From positions 1,054,001-1,118,000 of the forward strand of contig NZ_PIQF01000001.1 in assembly GCF_003987275.1 (NCBI RefSeq): a stretch of DNA of 64,000 nt, read 5' to 3'. Shown here one piece after another: positions 53,351 to 62,997 of this stretch; within the stretch, counting starts at the first letter, position 1, and each line of letters starts with the position of its first letter. Source of the DNA: Idiomarina seosinensis (lineage in GTDB: Bacteria > Pseudomonadota > Gammaproteobacteria > Enterobacterales > Alteromonadaceae). Position numbers and translations under genes: made by a program. The notes under the pieces were generated by a model, which was not told the origin of the DNA, made no database searches, and saw only the letters and a list, made by a program, of their open reading frames with translations.

Positions 53351-53422
53351 AACCTTCTCTTTCGGTTGTCAGCAGGGTGGAAAATTGCCGCTACTTTACC
53401 TTTACGTAAAGTGCTATGCAAA

Positions 53423-53451
53423 TAGCGCACTGCTGTTTAATCAGTGCGCTA
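53423..53451 (-). terminator. Hairpin between astE and the bkd operon
   Basis: TAGCGCACTG and CAGTGCGCTA form a perfect 10-bp stem with a 9-base loop, after the astE stop on the minus strand. Only TTTG follows, so termination may be inefficient or this may be an operator. Confidence 0.45.
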
Positions 53452-53495
53452 AGTGTAAATAGAAACGAACAGTTTTAACAATCTATCGACGCAAA

Positions 53496-54527
53496 TTAGA
53501 CCAGTTCCAGCGACTCAGTCGGCACCCGCACAACGGTAAGTAACGCTCGTTGCCCCAGCGCGACCTTAGCGTTAGGAAAGATAATATGCTCGTTATCATG
53601 TATAGCTCGCACCTCTTTACCGCCATCGACGGCTAATACCTCGCCTTTATCAAAGGCAGTAAAATTAGCGGTGTTATCATCAAAGTTAAGTTCGAAATTT
53701 TGGTTCTGACGATTAATTGTCTGCGCTTCTGCGAAGACATAATGTTGTTCCGGTTTAAAAGGCTCTAGATCGGGTTCCGGCTGCCCTATAAGCTGTCTAA
53801 ATGCATTTTCCGCAGCAGCAAAATCATCGCGTTTATTGTCGCCAAAGGGGCGTACTTTGCCCAACTCTACGGTAAATGCATGAGCGTTAAACTGATGTGC
53901 GCTAAAGTACGAAAAAGTTGTCGTTGGTGCCTGATTGAGCAATACTGTATCAACGCCACAGGCTAACAGAAACTGCAGTTGTTGCTTATTGTACGGCTTA
54001 CCATGAGTATAGGGATAGACCGCAAACTTTTCGCGTTTTGAGTCTCTGATAGCCGTGTGTAAATCATAATGATAACGACGCCGCTTACCCGTCGGCGCCT
54101 CATTAAAAAAACGCTCGACGTATTGTTCTATCTTTGCCGCCCGTTCCCGCTCTGGATTAATAACTTCGCCGCGGCTATGAGCTCCGCTGAATAAACGGTT
54201 CATATTTTCTTCAACAAACCGGCGACCAACATTAATCGAAGCCGGATTGGCGATTAAGAATAAGCTACGATGCTGAACCGGTTGTCGTTGTTCAATAATA
54301 TCCTGAATAATATCGCGGCATATTTCAATGGGAGCCGTTTCGTTACCATGCACCGCACAGGAAATAACAATATCTTTGTCGCTGGATGACTTAGGTTCAA
54401 CCAGCAGCACACCGCTATCCCAAACCGTTAATTCTGTGCCATTGTCCAATGTTTTATCAAAGCGGCCGTTATAGCCCCACTGGTGCTCACGAGTCCAACC
54501 GAGAAAGTCGTTGAATACCGTTTCCAA
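53496..54527 (-). CDS. astE: Succinylglutamate desuccinylase (AstE)
   Basis: The 343-residue AstE/AspA-type zinc carboxypeptidase has CAVHGNETAPIEI (His and Glu zinc ligands), NPASINVGRRFVEENMNRLFSG, and the third zinc His in YHYDLHTAIRDSKREKFAVYP. It is the last step of the arginine succinyltransferase pathway, giving glutamate and succinate. The other ast genes are not adjacent. It is 2 bases from the DUF599 gene upstream. Confidence 0.85.
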   Translation of the reverse strand: METVFNDFLGWTREHQWGYNGRFDKTLDNGTELTVWDSGVLLVEPKSSSDKDIVISCAVHGNETAPIEICRDIIQDIIEQRQPVQHRSLFLIANPASINVGRRFVEENMNRLFSGAHSRGEVINPERERAAKIEQYVERFFNEAPTGKRRRYHYDLHTAIRDSKREKFAVYPYTHGKPYNKQQLQFLLACGVDTVLLNQAPTTTFSYFSAHQFNAHAFTVELGKVRPFGDNKRDDFAAAENAFRQLIGQPEPDLEPFKPEQHYVFAEAQTINRQNQNFELNFDDNTANFTAFDKGEVLAVDGGKEVRAIHDNEHIIFPNAKVALGQRALLTVVRVPTESLELV

Positions 54528-54529
54528 AA

Positions 54530-55249
54530 CTAACTCCTGTTCTTTTTACCGGGTGTAAATCCATGGGTTGCCAGTAATTCTCGCAAAACTCGAGAGTTAT
54601 ATTCACGCCGGTAAAGAATAAACACCACCAGGCTGCTGGCAACAATTAATAATGCTGGATGCAAAAACCAGGTTAAATACGCTAATGCAAAATAGTACGT
54701 ACGTAGACCTTTATTGTATTCGTGACCTGACTGATCAAGAACTTTGGCCGCGTGGTGAGCAAATCTCACGCGTTCTTCTTCGCCGCGATTCTGCTGTTGA
54801 TACTTTACAGACGCGCCCAATAACACAGAAACAAAGCCAAACTGACGAATTGACCAGGTAAACTTAAAGAAGGCATAAATGAAAATAAGTGCCAATACCG
54901 CCAATTGAAACTGTACCATGATGGCACTGGTGGCTGGCGTTAGCGGAAGTTCATTAAGTACTTGCACCACTTCCTCAGAATTAGCGAGAACGGTAATCAC
55001 ACCAGCTAGCACTAATACAGTTGAGGAGGCAAAAAAGGTCACCGTGCGCTCGACGTTTCCAATCAGCGAAGCATCCGCGATTTGATTGTCTTTGTGCATC
55101 ACCGTCTGCATCCAGTCAATACGAAGAGTACAGAGGATACTTGATAGGCTATGCGTAGTTTTTGCTCGTTTATGAGCAAATAGCGAATAGCCGATCCAGC
55201 AAAAAAAGAAAAAGACTAACGCGATAAAATCGAGCAGTGAGAGCAGCAT
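54530..55249 (-). CDS. DUF599 family membrane protein
   Basis: The 239-residue protein has four predicted helices at about 5-22, 72-92, 112-130 and 195-215. The sequence RIDWMQTVMHKDNQIADASLIGNVERTVTFFASSTVLVLAGV is the DUF599 signature. Function unknown. It probably shares a transcript with astE. Confidence 0.83.
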   Translation of the reverse strand: MLLSLLDFIALVFFFFCWIGYSLFAHKRAKTTHSLSSILCTLRIDWMQTVMHKDNQIADASLIGNVERTVTFFASSTVLVLAGVITVLANSEEVVQVLNELPLTPATSAIMVQFQLAVLALIFIYAFFKFTWSIRQFGFVSVLLGASVKYQQQNRGEEERVRFAHHAAKVLDQSGHEYNKGLRTYYFALAYLTWFLHPALLIVASSLVVFILYRREYNSRVLRELLATHGFTPGKKNRS

Positions 55250-55316
55250 GCCATCATTTCCTTGAGCTTTTGCACAGTCTAATAGTGCTATATTAACAAA
55301 ATATGACGGACGAAAG

Positions 55317-55345
55317 GTAAAAAAGCCGCAAAGCGGCTTTTTTAC
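55317..55345 (-). terminator. Bidirectional terminator after the chromosomal RND operon
   Basis: GTAAAAAAGCCGC-aaa-GCGGCTTTTTTAC is a perfect 13-bp inverted repeat with a 3-base loop. It has T-runs on both strands, 23 bp after the RND pump stop codon. Confidence 0.85.
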
Positions 55346-55367
55346 AGTGCAGTTTATAGCTGGTTGA

Positions 55368-58300
55368 CTAGTAGTCTTCCAACGCTTCTTTTGTACTCAT
55401 GTCTTTAGGCTCGGGCGGTTTAGCCAGCCCATACCAGGATAAAAAGCTCTGCATGCCACGTTTTGCATCCGCCAAAATAAGATACAAACATGGAATTAGT
55501 AGCAGTGTTATTACCGTGGCAAACACGATACCGAAAGCCAGCGAAATTGCCATTGGAATAACAATTTTTGCTTGTAAGCTCTTTTCTAACACTATCGGTA
55601 ACAGACCAAAGAAAGTCGTTAACGAGGTTAACGTAATCGCGCGGAAACGGCGACAACCTGCGTCTAGCACAGCGTGGCGTAAATCGGTTCCGACCGCCCG
55701 CGCTTTGTTGACATAGTCAACCATAACCAGACTGTCATTAACGACCACCCCGGCCAACGCGATAATGCCGAATAAGCTCAATATGCTGACTGGCATCCCG
55801 ATGATCCAGTGCCCAATAATGGCACCGATCATACCAAACGGAATAACCGACATAATGATTAACGGCTGACTGTATGAGCGCAGCGGAATAGCCATCAAGG
55901 CGTACACTGCAAACATCGCCAGCAGACCGCCTAAAGCTAACGAACCGGTCGCTTCTGCTTCGTCCTGAGTCGCGCCCTGTAGCTGGAAGCCAACGCTCGG
56001 ATACTGGTCCAGAATTTCCTGAATTTTCTGTTCGCGCACTTCTTTTACAATACGGAACGGTTCGACCGACTCTTTATCCACCCGAGCTCTGACATTCACT
56101 GAGCGTTCACGGTCAATCCGGGTAATGGTGTCATACCCTTCGGCAAACTCAATGTCAGCCAGTTCTGTGAATGGAATCTCAGAGCCATCGGCAGTGCGCA
56201 GCTTCATATCCTGCAAGTTGCCGACCGACTGACGCTGCGATTCTGGGTAACGGACCATCACTTTAATTTCTTCGTCACCACGCTGAATCCTTTGTGCTTC
56301 GGCGCCATAAAACGCGTAGCGTACCTGAGTTGCAAGTTCGGCCAGATTTATCCCCATCGCCTCGGCTAACGGTTTGGTGGTCAACAGGATTTCATCCTTA
56401 CCATCTCCAAAGGTATCTTCTATATCGAATACCCCATCGTAATCACCTAATACCGATTTCAATTCGTCAGCGGCCGCCTTTAAAGCGTCCAGATTATCAC
56501 CGGTCAGACGGAACTCGAGATCAAAGCCACTGCCTCCTCCGATTCCGCCCTGAAAGTTGATAGCCCGCACACCCGCCAACTCAGGCACTGATTCACGCCA
56601 CTGATTAACGATTTCATAACCGTCAATGTTGCGGTCTTCGCCTTTTTTCAACTCAGCAAAAATAGTCCCTTGTTCAGTACCGTTTAACCAAATATTGGTG
56701 TGGCGAACAACGCCGTCACCTTCCTCGTCCTTGATTTTGTTATTAACCGCAGTCAGTGCTTCTGATACCCGCGATACAACTTCTATCGTACGTTCTTCAG
56801 AGCTACCTGGCTGCATTTCGACGTTGGCGCGGATAAAATCACTCGGGATATCGGGGAAAAGTACCCAACGCACAATGCCACCACTAATCAGTCCAATCAT
56901 TAGTATTAGTAGGCCAACAAAACTAGCCAAGGTGGTGTAACGATAATGCAGACATTTTTTCAGGAACGGGCGGTACTTAGTATTTACAAAGTGTTGTACC
57001 GCCTTGGCAAAGCCATTACGAAAACGCTGGAACCTGTTTTCTTTTTCGCCCTGGCTTTTTGAGTATTTCATGTTGGCAATGTGGGCTGGCAAAATCAGCT
57101 TGGATTCAACCAAAGAGAAACCCAAACATAAAATGACGACCCACGCGATTGACTGCCATATAGCTCCCATCCCGCCTTCTACCATTAACATCGGGATAAA
57201 AGCGACCATGGTTGTCAGCACTCCAAAGGTTGCTGGCATAGCCACGCGTTTGGCGCCTGCGACGACGTTATCGACGCTTTTGCCCTTTTCTTCGATTTCA
57301 GTATAAGCACTTTCACCAATAACAATGGCGTCATCCACCACTATCCCCAGTACCAATATGAAACCAAACAGCGAAATCATATTTATTGATATGTCGAACA
57401 TTGGTAGCGGCATCAAGGCGATGGTACCCAGGAAACAGACCGGAATCCCCAACATTACCCAAAATGCTAGTCGTAACTGCAAGAAAAGCGACAGCATCAG
57501 GAACACTAACAGACCACCGATCCACATGTTATTCAACATCAGATCCAGCCGGCCCTGTAAATAATAGGAAGAGTCGCCCCACTGAGCGAGCTGAACATCG
57601 TTAGGTAGCTCTTTTTGCTTACGCTCGACAAAGTTCTTAACGTATTCGGCAATTTTTAAATCGTTTTGATCACCGACTGAGTTAACCCGGATAAAGGTTG
57701 CCGGCTTTCCATCAAAGCGGGTAAATGCTTCCGTCTCGACAAACCCATCGTTAACAGTTGCAATATCACCCAGCGTTAACCGCGTGCCGTCAGGACGGCT
57801 TACTAAAACAATTTTCTCGAACTCATCGCCTTCGTAGGCCTGGTTATTAGCACGCAGCAAAATATCGCCGTTCGGTGTTTTTATGGAACCGCCGGCCACA
57901 TCAATCGAGGTTCCGCGAACCGCATTGACAATCTCTTGAAAGGTTAATCCGTAGCGTTCTAGATCCTGTTGCGATATTTCAATAGCGATCTCATAGTTGC
58001 GGTCACCAATCACGTCAACCTTAGTAATGCCGCCTACCGATTTTAATTCATCGCGAAAGCTTTTCGCGAGCTCCTTGCGGGTTCGCTCGTTAACATCACC
58101 GTAAACGGTCATCCAGATCACTTCACGGTTTGGCCGAACCCGATAAATATTGGGCTTTTCAATTTGTTGCGGGAAGTTAGGAATAGCATCAACCAGCATT
58201 TTAACTTCATCCATCACCACCTGAACGTCATAGTCCGGTTCGACTTCAAGAGTGACACTACCTCCGCCCTCGCGAGAGCGCGAGGTCATCTCTTCGATGC

Positions 58301-58544
58301 CATCAACATCCTCGATGGCATCTTCGATGAGCATGATGACGCCTTGTTCAACTTCTTGCGGAGCGGCGCCCGGGAATGGCACCTGAATACTGATAATATT
58401 AAGTTCTATTTCCGGGAACATTTGCTTACGGACGGAAAATACCGACATAACGCCTGCCACCAGAATTAGAATCATTAACAGGTTAGCGGCAACAGTGTTG
58501 CGTGCGAACCAGGCAATGATTCCTTTATTGGTATCTATTGTCAT
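55368..58544 (-). CDS. RND efflux permease (chromosomal)
   Basis: The 1058-residue RND pump starts MTIDTNKGIIAWFARNTVAANLLMIL. It has the conserved periplasmic start FPEIELNIISIQVPFPGAAPQEVEQGV, the TM4 region LGIVVDDAIVIGESAYTEIEEKGKS and TM10 GIIALAGVVVNDSLVMVDYVNKAR, including the proton-relay Asp pair region in TM4. It belongs to the HAE1-like group common in marine Gammaproteobacteria. It is 5 bases downstream of its adaptor gene and is unrelated in close sequence to the island RND pump. Confidence 0.9.
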   Translation of the reverse strand: MTIDTNKGIIAWFARNTVAANLLMILILVAGVMSVFSVRKQMFPEIELNIISIQVPFPGAAPQEVEQGVIMLIEDAIEDVDGIEEMTSRSREGGGSVTLEVEPDYDVQVVMDEVKMLVDAIPNFPQQIEKPNIYRVRPNREVIWMTVYGDVNERTRKELAKSFRDELKSVGGITKVDVIGDRNYEIAIEISQQDLERYGLTFQEIVNAVRGTSIDVAGGSIKTPNGDILLRANNQAYEGDEFEKIVLVSRPDGTRLTLGDIATVNDGFVETEAFTRFDGKPATFIRVNSVGDQNDLKIAEYVKNFVERKQKELPNDVQLAQWGDSSYYLQGRLDLMLNNMWIGGLLVFLMLSLFLQLRLAFWVMLGIPVCFLGTIALMPLPMFDISINMISLFGFILVLGIVVDDAIVIGESAYTEIEEKGKSVDNVVAGAKRVAMPATFGVLTTMVAFIPMLMVEGGMGAIWQSIAWVVILCLGFSLVESKLILPAHIANMKYSKSQGEKENRFQRFRNGFAKAVQHFVNTKYRPFLKKCLHYRYTTLASFVGLLILMIGLISGGIVRWVLFPDIPSDFIRANVEMQPGSSEERTIEVVSRVSEALTAVNNKIKDEEGDGVVRHTNIWLNGTEQGTIFAELKKGEDRNIDGYEIVNQWRESVPELAGVRAINFQGGIGGGSGFDLEFRLTGDNLDALKAAADELKSVLGDYDGVFDIEDTFGDGKDEILLTTKPLAEAMGINLAELATQVRYAFYGAEAQRIQRGDEEIKVMVRYPESQRQSVGNLQDMKLRTADGSEIPFTELADIEFAEGYDTITRIDRERSVNVRARVDKESVEPFRIVKEVREQKIQEILDQYPSVGFQLQGATQDEAEATGSLALGGLLAMFAVYALMAIPLRSYSQPLIIMSVIPFGMIGAIIGHWIIGMPVSILSLFGIIALAGVVVNDSLVMVDYVNKARAVGTDLRHAVLDAGCRRFRAITLTSLTTFFGLLPIVLEKSLQAKIVIPMAISLAFGIVFATVITLLLIPCLYLILADAKRGMQSFLSWYGLAKPPEPKDMSTKEALEDY

Positions 58545-58549
58545 GGTTA

Positions 58550-59776
58550 TTACTCGCTTTCACTATTGGCATTTTCAGCCACTTGATTAGATTTCTCTGC
58601 CACTTCGCTCGACTCCATCTGCTCCGGCAATGGGTCTCCGGGCAAGCGCACTTTCATACCCGTCAACGCATTTTTCAGCTGCGTTAATACGACTTTATCG
58701 CCTTTTTCTAAGCCGGAACCGACAATGCTGGTATTTTGCTGAGTACGAATAACCTCTACTGGCTTTTTATTTAATTGCCGTTCGTCGCCGACGACCCATA
58801 CCGTGTCATCAGGATTAATCGCATAAGTGGGCACTTCCATCACATCGCTAACCTGCTGCCCTTTAACTTGTGCCTGCACAAACCGACCAAAACGCAACGG
58901 TTGCTCATGACTATCGGCACTTAGGTTATAGGGGTCTTGTACTTCGACCACACCATAAATAACCCGACTGTTTTCGTCCAAAACACCCTCAGTGCGCACC
59001 AAGCTCCCAAGCCATTCGGTATCAACCCCTGAAACTTGCGATTCAAGTAGTACTTTGGGATGTTCTGAGCCTTCTTCGGGCAAGTTTAGATAAGTCACAT
59101 CTAAGTCACTTAGCGGCAGTCTTACCTCGGCGACTTCAGTACCAAACAGTGTTGCAATCTGAGCACCAGCACCGACAAACTGACCTAATCCAGCTTGTTT
59201 AGAACGCAGCACACTGTCATAAGGCGCTTTAATAGTAGTTCGCTCCAGGTTACGTTGGGCCATCGCCAGATTAGCTTCGGCCGACTCTAACGAGGCCAAT
59301 GCACTGGCTAACTGCGGTTTACGCAGGCCCAGCGCCGGCGCTTCACCGTCGGTAAACTGCGACCATTCTTCTTCCGCTACCTTAGAGCGGGCCCTTTCTT
59401 CTTCTAGTGACGCCTGAGCTTGCAACAGCTGAGCACGAGCCTGTTGCACCGCAACTTGGTAGTCGGACGGGTCAATTTGCAATAGCATCTCACCCTTTTT
59501 AAAGAAGCCACCGGCGTTATACTTATCCGAGACCTCAATAATTTGACCACTGACTTCTGCTAGTAGTGTGGTGGAGTACTTCGGCACTGCAGTGCCTTGC
59601 GAGTCGACTAAAAAAGTCATGTCGCGAGGCGACACTTCTTTCACTTCGACCATAGCACCGGGTTTTTGTTGCTGTTTCTGCTCGGGCGGCTTTGCCGACA
59701 TACTGGCAACGACCGCTAATGCGATTGCAACAATGATAATAAGTGGTGGTATAAAAGCGCGTTTTTTTATTTTCAT
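58550..59776 (-). CDS. RND periplasmic adaptor (chromosomal)
   Basis: The 408-residue adaptor has one N-terminal anchor helix (AFIPPLIIIVAIALAVVASM). It has a lipoyl half-motif near 70-95 (LLAEVSGQIIEVSDKYNAGGFFKKGEML), a coiled coil (about 108-170, QARAQLLQAQASLEEERA), and TIKAPYDSVLRSKQAGLGQFV. I start at the ATG at 59776 rather than the GTG one codon earlier. It pairs with the permease just downstream. Confidence 0.88.
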   Translation of the reverse strand: MKIKKRAFIPPLIIIVAIALAVVASMSAKPPEQKQQQKPGAMVEVKEVSPRDMTFLVDSQGTAVPKYSTTLLAEVSGQIIEVSDKYNAGGFFKKGEMLLQIDPSDYQVAVQQARAQLLQAQASLEEERARSKVAEEEWSQFTDGEAPALGLRKPQLASALASLESAEANLAMAQRNLERTTIKAPYDSVLRSKQAGLGQFVGAGAQIATLFGTEVAEVRLPLSDLDVTYLNLPEEGSEHPKVLLESQVSGVDTEWLGSLVRTEGVLDENSRVIYGVVEVQDPYNLSADSHEQPLRFGRFVQAQVKGQQVSDVMEVPTYAINPDDTVWVVGDERQLNKKPVEVIRTQQNTSIVGSGLEKGDKVVLTQLKNALTGMKVRLPGDPLPEQMESSEVAEKSNQVAENANSESE

Positions 59777-59912
59777 CACAGTTCGCTCAAAGTTAAGGAA
59801 TCCTAGTTCTAATACCGTGTATTATCGTCTTATCAAATGTAAATTGTTAGACCTTAACTATTGCGAACTGTGTTTTTTTACGGATAAGTTGTAACTGACT
59901 ATTACAAAAGCA

Positions 59913-61892
59913 TTAGCCTTCTAGCAGCCACCGCTCTGCAGCCTCCACATGCCGGGGCCTTCCGCTTAACAACACAACATCGTCAGAGCGCAGCTCGAAA
60001 TGACTTTCTGGCTCAGAAACTTCAACATCGTCGCGACGTAATGCTTTTAATTTTACGTGATGCCGTTCCCAGTCGAGTGCATCAATCGCTTTACCCACCG
60101 CCCAGGCACCTTCGGGCAAGTTAACCGCGTGTAAAAACTCCAGTTTGTCGGCGGTTTCTGAGTCTAACGATGTTTGCGAGCCCGGATAAAACCCATGCAT
60201 ATCGCCGTAATGGTTGCGTCGCTCTTGATCAAGTCTCGATAATATTCGACGAATAGGTATGCCGCTGCGGCTCATTACGTGAGAAATTAGCATCAAGCTT
60301 GCTTCTAAAGTATCCGGCACCACCTGTGAAGCGCCCGCATTTTGTAGCACATCCAGATTAAGATCATCGCGACTACGGACAATAATATAGGCATCCTCAT
60401 TCATTTCGCGAATGCCTTTTAATACCTCAGTAGCTCGAATGTCATCAGCAAAACTAATAATCACCAACGGCGTTTTGGCAGCGCCAACAGCGCGCAGAAT
60501 ATCGCGTTTGGCGGAATCACCAAAGTAAACGGGAGCCCCACCGGCAACGGCTTCCTGAACCCGCATTGGATCATTATCGACAGCAATATGACGAATTCCC
60601 TCTGCATTCAGGAAGCGGCTTATCGTTTGCCCGACCCGTCCAAAACCGCAGATAAGCACCGGGTGATCTTTTTCTTCTGATTGATGTTGATTGAAATGTT
60701 GCTCAATATTGGCCGATGATCCACTGTCTTCCTTAACCATTATTGATACCAGTGGCTGTAACTTCTGAATAACGATTGGCGTGAGGGCCATACTGAACAC
60801 ACCAATACCCACTAGGGTGGTTGCCATTTCGCTATCCAACAGTCCATGAGTTCCGGCTAACGATACAATAACAAAGCCAAACTCACCCATTTGAAATAGC
60901 GATATCGCGCTACCCCAGGCATCTTTATCGCGTTCCCCCATTGCTTTAGCGACATACCGAATAATAACTAATTTAGTCAACGTCATCGCCAGCATGATTA
61001 ACAGAATCCAGTGGATTGACTGAATAAACGAGTTAAGCGCAAGTTGCATGCCCACGGTGGTAAAAAACAACCCCATCAAAATATCTCGAAACGGGCGAAT
61101 ATCGGCTTCTAACTGATGTTTATACTTGCTTTCGCCCAGCATCATACCAGCTAAAAAGGCACCCAGTGCCATCGACAAACCAAACAAATGAGTAACGCCA
61201 CCGGCTACTAAGGCAACTAGAAGTGTCGCTAATACAAACAGCTCATCGGTGCGCTGGTTAGCGATCTCACGAAAAACAAAAGGCAGTATCCACTTACCAA
61301 CTCCCATTAGTACCGCTATAACAGCCGCACCTTTGACCATAGCCATCAGTAGTAGGTAGCCAATATTGCCATCGCCACTGCCCGCCAATAGAGGAATTAC
61401 AATCAATAATGGAACGACGGCGATGTCCTGAAACAGCAACACAGCAACCGTCATTTGACCGCGACGGGTGGCTGTCTGTGAGCTCTCTGTAAGCTGTTTA
61501 ATAACCACCGCTGTCGACGACAGCGCCAGCGCACCGGCAATGGCTAACGCCGAGCCCCAGTTACCGAGTATTAGAAAACCAACCAACAGGAAGATCAGTA
61601 GACAACCAAGCACTTGCGCAGCACCAAGACCAAATACCCAGCGCCGCATCGCAATCATCTTTGGTAATGAAAACTCCAGCCCAAGCGAAAACAGCAGTAG
61701 TACGATGCCCAGTTCAGCAATCAGGTGGTATTCGTCAGGATCGGGAATCCATGCCATCACATGAGGCCCGGCGATAATACCAGCACATAGATACGCCAAA
61801 ATTGCCGGTAGTTTTATTCGGCGAAACGCCCACACTAAGATAACCGCGACTCCTAGCAATAAAAGCAAGCTAGTAAAAGTACCGTACATCAT
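59913..61892 (-). CDS. CPA2-family monovalent cation:proton antiporter (KefB/KefC-like)
   Basis: The 659-residue protein has a 12-13 helix exchanger domain (residues 1-385), containing GIIAGPHVMAW and ELGIVLLLFSLGLEFSL. Next comes a TrkA-N/RCK nucleotide-binding domain (HPVLICGFGRVGQTISRFL at about 415, DNDPMRV at 439, YFGDSAKRDILRAVGA) and a TrkA-C domain near the C terminus. It is a K+/H+ or Na+/H+ exchanger gated by nucleotide or thiol adducts. No KefF/KefG ancillary gene is adjacent, so substrate is open. Confidence 0.88.
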   Translation of the reverse strand: MMYGTFTSLLLLLGVAVILVWAFRRIKLPAILAYLCAGIIAGPHVMAWIPDPDEYHLIAELGIVLLLFSLGLEFSLPKMIAMRRWVFGLGAAQVLGCLLIFLLVGFLILGNWGSALAIAGALALSSTAVVIKQLTESSQTATRRGQMTVAVLLFQDIAVVPLLIVIPLLAGSGDGNIGYLLLMAMVKGAAVIAVLMGVGKWILPFVFREIANQRTDELFVLATLLVALVAGGVTHLFGLSMALGAFLAGMMLGESKYKHQLEADIRPFRDILMGLFFTTVGMQLALNSFIQSIHWILLIMLAMTLTKLVIIRYVAKAMGERDKDAWGSAISLFQMGEFGFVIVSLAGTHGLLDSEMATTLVGIGVFSMALTPIVIQKLQPLVSIMVKEDSGSSANIEQHFNQHQSEEKDHPVLICGFGRVGQTISRFLNAEGIRHIAVDNDPMRVQEAVAGGAPVYFGDSAKRDILRAVGAAKTPLVIISFADDIRATEVLKGIREMNEDAYIIVRSRDDLNLDVLQNAGASQVVPDTLEASLMLISHVMSRSGIPIRRILSRLDQERRNHYGDMHGFYPGSQTSLDSETADKLEFLHAVNLPEGAWAVGKAIDALDWERHHVKLKALRRDDVEVSEPESHFELRSDDVVLLSGRPRHVEAAERWLLEG

Positions 61893-62004
61893 CCTCTCCC
61901 TGGTTCATTCGGGTGGCAAAAGTTTACCGTCAAAATAATAACACTCAGACTGTGACGATAACATTAAATAATTAACCCATTGTTTTTAATCGAAATAATA
62001 GGGT

Positions 62005-62020
62005 TGGCATAAATTTTGTA
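62005..62020 (+). promoter_or_regulatory. Candidate sigma-54 promoter before the GGDEF gene
   Basis: TGGCATAAATTTTGTA matches the -24/-12 consensus TGGCAYRNNNNTTGCW at every defined position except the C of the -12 GC. It lies 60 bp before the ATG at 62080. The mismatch is at a highly conserved base, so this is only a candidate. Confidence 0.25.
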
Positions 62021-62079
62021 TAGCTCTTGCGTGTTATTAATTCTAAAAATTGTCGAGCCAACCTGTTTAGGAACATGAC

Positions 62080-62997
62080 ATGTTAAGTAAAGTCGCATTC
62101 GGGAAAACAAAAAGTCAGAGCGCCGTTCGTTCGCAGTCGCAAGTCAGTCAACTGACCAGTAGCCGTGACTTATCGCGCTCAGAAGCATTGACTGAAGTAT
62201 TACAAACCACGCTGGATACGCACCAGCTACTTTCCGTTTATGCAGAATTTATCGCCGCGCGATTACCAGTGGACTCACTACAATTCGTGTCCGACGATCA
62301 AATATTTAATCTGATTGGCGACTACACCGCAAGCGATTACCAACATGTCGTCATGCTCTATGCTGATCAAGACTACCTAGGCCAGCTGGTTTACGACTTA
62401 ATCCGTCCGTTAACGATGCCTCAAAAAATGCGTTTAGAACAGTATCACCGTGAACTTACTTTCCCTCTGCGCAATGCATTAAAGTTTTCCAAACTGCACA
62501 GAATGGCGGTTCGCGATCATTTAACAGGCCTTGGAAATCGCGCGCTTTTAGACGAGGTTCTGGACCATTTGCACGTTAAATTACAACGAGAAACCGACCG
62601 AAGTCATTCTATCATGGTGCTCGACCTGGATGGCTTTAAAGCAGTTAATGACGAATACGGTCATAATCAGGGCGATGACATCCTTTGCGCCTTTGCTAGC
62701 TTGTTAAAAGAAACTGTCCGTGATAGCGATCAGGTGTTTCGGTTTGGTGGTGATGAATTCGTCGTTGTTATGGAAGACACCAACCTGTTCCAGGCCCAGG
62801 ACGTTTATATTCGTATTAGAAACGCATTAGCTAAGTCTAAGATCATGTCTAGCTTTAACTTAAGCACCAGCGCAGGCACTGCCCAGCTCGAGTCGTTCTT
62901 AACCATAGAGCAAACCATCGAAGAAGCAGATCAACGACTTTATCAGGCAAAACATGGCGGAAAAAATCGCCATTGCGGTTCAATCGGCTGCGCTTAG
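62080..62997 (+). CDS. GGDEF-domain diguanylate cyclase
   Basis: The 305-residue protein has an N-terminal sensor-like region (30-145, no recognised domain, no membrane helix). The GGDEF domain spans 145-300 with DHLTGLGNR, DLDGFKAVNDEYGHNQGDDIL and RFGGDEFVVVM. The active-site GGDEF is intact, so it should make c-di-GMP. The RxxD inhibitory site is not obvious upstream of it. The 3' end overlaps tilS by 18 bases on the opposite strand. Confidence 0.88.
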   Translation: MLSKVAFGKTKSQSAVRSQSQVSQLTSSRDLSRSEALTEVLQTTLDTHQLLSVYAEFIAARLPVDSLQFVSDDQIFNLIGDYTASDYQHVVMLYADQDYLGQLVYDLIRPLTMPQKMRLEQYHRELTFPLRNALKFSKLHRMAVRDHLTGLGNRALLDEVLDHLHVKLQRETDRSHSIMVLDLDGFKAVNDEYGHNQGDDILCAFASLLKETVRDSDQVFRFGGDEFVVVMEDTNLFQAQDVYIRIRNALAKSKIMSSFNLSTSAGTAQLESFLTIEQTIEEADQRLYQAKHGGKNRHCGSIGCA

